From: Burkholderia diffusa
GTDB taxonomy: Bacteria > Pseudomonadota > Gammaproteobacteria > Burkholderiales > Burkholderiaceae
Assembly: GCF_902499115.1 (NCBI RefSeq)
Contig: NZ_CABVPN010000040.1
Span: 1 to 46,769 of the forward strand
Length of the DNA stretch: 46,769 nucleotides
Direction: 5' to 3'
A program made the position numbers and the translations under genes. Positions 46,673-46,769 of the stretch are shown piece by piece. Positions within the stretch are counted from its first letter, which is position 1. Each line of letters opens with the position of its first letter. Below the pieces are notes generated by a model. That model was not told the DNA's origin. It saw only the letters and a list, made by a program, of their open reading frames with translations, and did no database searches.

Positions 46673-46693
46673 AAAAAGCCCCGTTCGAAACGG
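46673..46693 (+). terminator. Interrupted ppiD terminator
   Basis: The left arm AAAAAGCCCCGTT (46673-46685), loop CGA, and only the first five bases AACGG (46689-46693) of the right arm are present. The expected GGCTTTTT completion is replaced by TAATGCCG, the start of an IS4-like end. The half-stem reads as a terminator broken by insertion. Confidence 0.7.
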
Positions 46694-46769
46694 TAATGCC
46701 GTTCAGTTAAGGTTCTTTCTGAGGAACCGGACAGCGTAACGAGTAGGACGGGACTTGACGGCCCGATCG
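46694..46769. mobile_element. Probable IS4-family element, left end only
   Basis: The first 19 bases, TAATGCCGTTCAGTTAAGG, differ from my memory of the IS4 terminal inverted repeat at one position. An inner GGTTC/GAACC hairpin follows at 46711-46728. The window ends after 76 bases, before any transposase. It starts exactly where the ppiD terminator breaks, which supports insertion. Family assignment is from memory of IS4 ends and was not searched. Confidence 0.65.

Overview
The window is about 47 kb of a high-GC (roughly two-thirds G+C) betaproteobacterial chromosome. Gene content, protein sequences and codon use point to Burkholderia, most likely the Burkholderia cepacia complex. Pointers are the tig-clpP-clpX-lon-tRNA-Val-tRNA-Asp-ppiD order, a RisA/OmpR-like two-component pair, and paired AhpC/AhpD. 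Almost all of it is ordinary core chromosome, densely coding, with many clear factor-independent terminators. There is no CRISPR array, prophage or defence island. The one mobile signal is at the extreme right edge.

Layout. (1) 0.1-3.7 kb: purine/urate catabolism. uraH-puuD lie on the minus strand, divergent from a probable 8-oxoguanine deaminase, so 8-oxoguanine to urate to 5-hydroxyisourate to OHCU is encoded side by side. (2) 3.8-7.5 kb: a LysR regulator with a T-N11-A palindrome upstream, a dodecin, a beta-hydroxyacid dehydrogenase, an unrecognised protein and mscL. (3) 7.7-12.7 kb: an envelope cluster with a TPR membrane protein, a PspA-like protein and a bifunctional PBP1a. (4) 12.7-20.5 kb: a DUF3574-like lipoprotein, a PLP dehydratase, argE, mfd, and ispD-ispF of the MEP isoprenoid pathway. 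(5) 20.6-24.2 kb: ahpC-ahpD peroxide defence with a good promoter and possible OxyR site, then the ompR-envZ-type pair. (6) 24.4-29.6 kb: a small exported protein, a DUF1800-DUF1501 pair, a squalene/phytoene-synthase-like protein with altered acidic motifs, tRNA-Leu and two small proteins. (7) 29.7-34.6 kb: a porin-MFS-histone-deacetylase-like operon opposite a LuxR-type regulator. (8) 34.6-37.6 kb: a ketopantoate-reductase-like protein, a MarR regulator and glycerate kinase. (9) 37.9-46.6 kb: the protein quality-control block tig, clpP, clpX, lon, two tRNAs and ppiD.

The most notable item is at the right edge. The hairpin terminator expected after ppiD is cut mid-stem, and the sequence from 46694 onward begins with a motif very like the terminal inverted repeat of IS4. 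This suggests an insertion sequence entering the ppiD terminator. Other items worth a second look are the porin/MFS/deacetylase operon, the synthase-like protein with altered catalytic motifs, a direct repeat and an inverted repeat between ompR and a small exported protein, and the LysR-type palindrome at 4811-4835. All functional calls come from reading the protein sequences and remembered family features. No database search was run.
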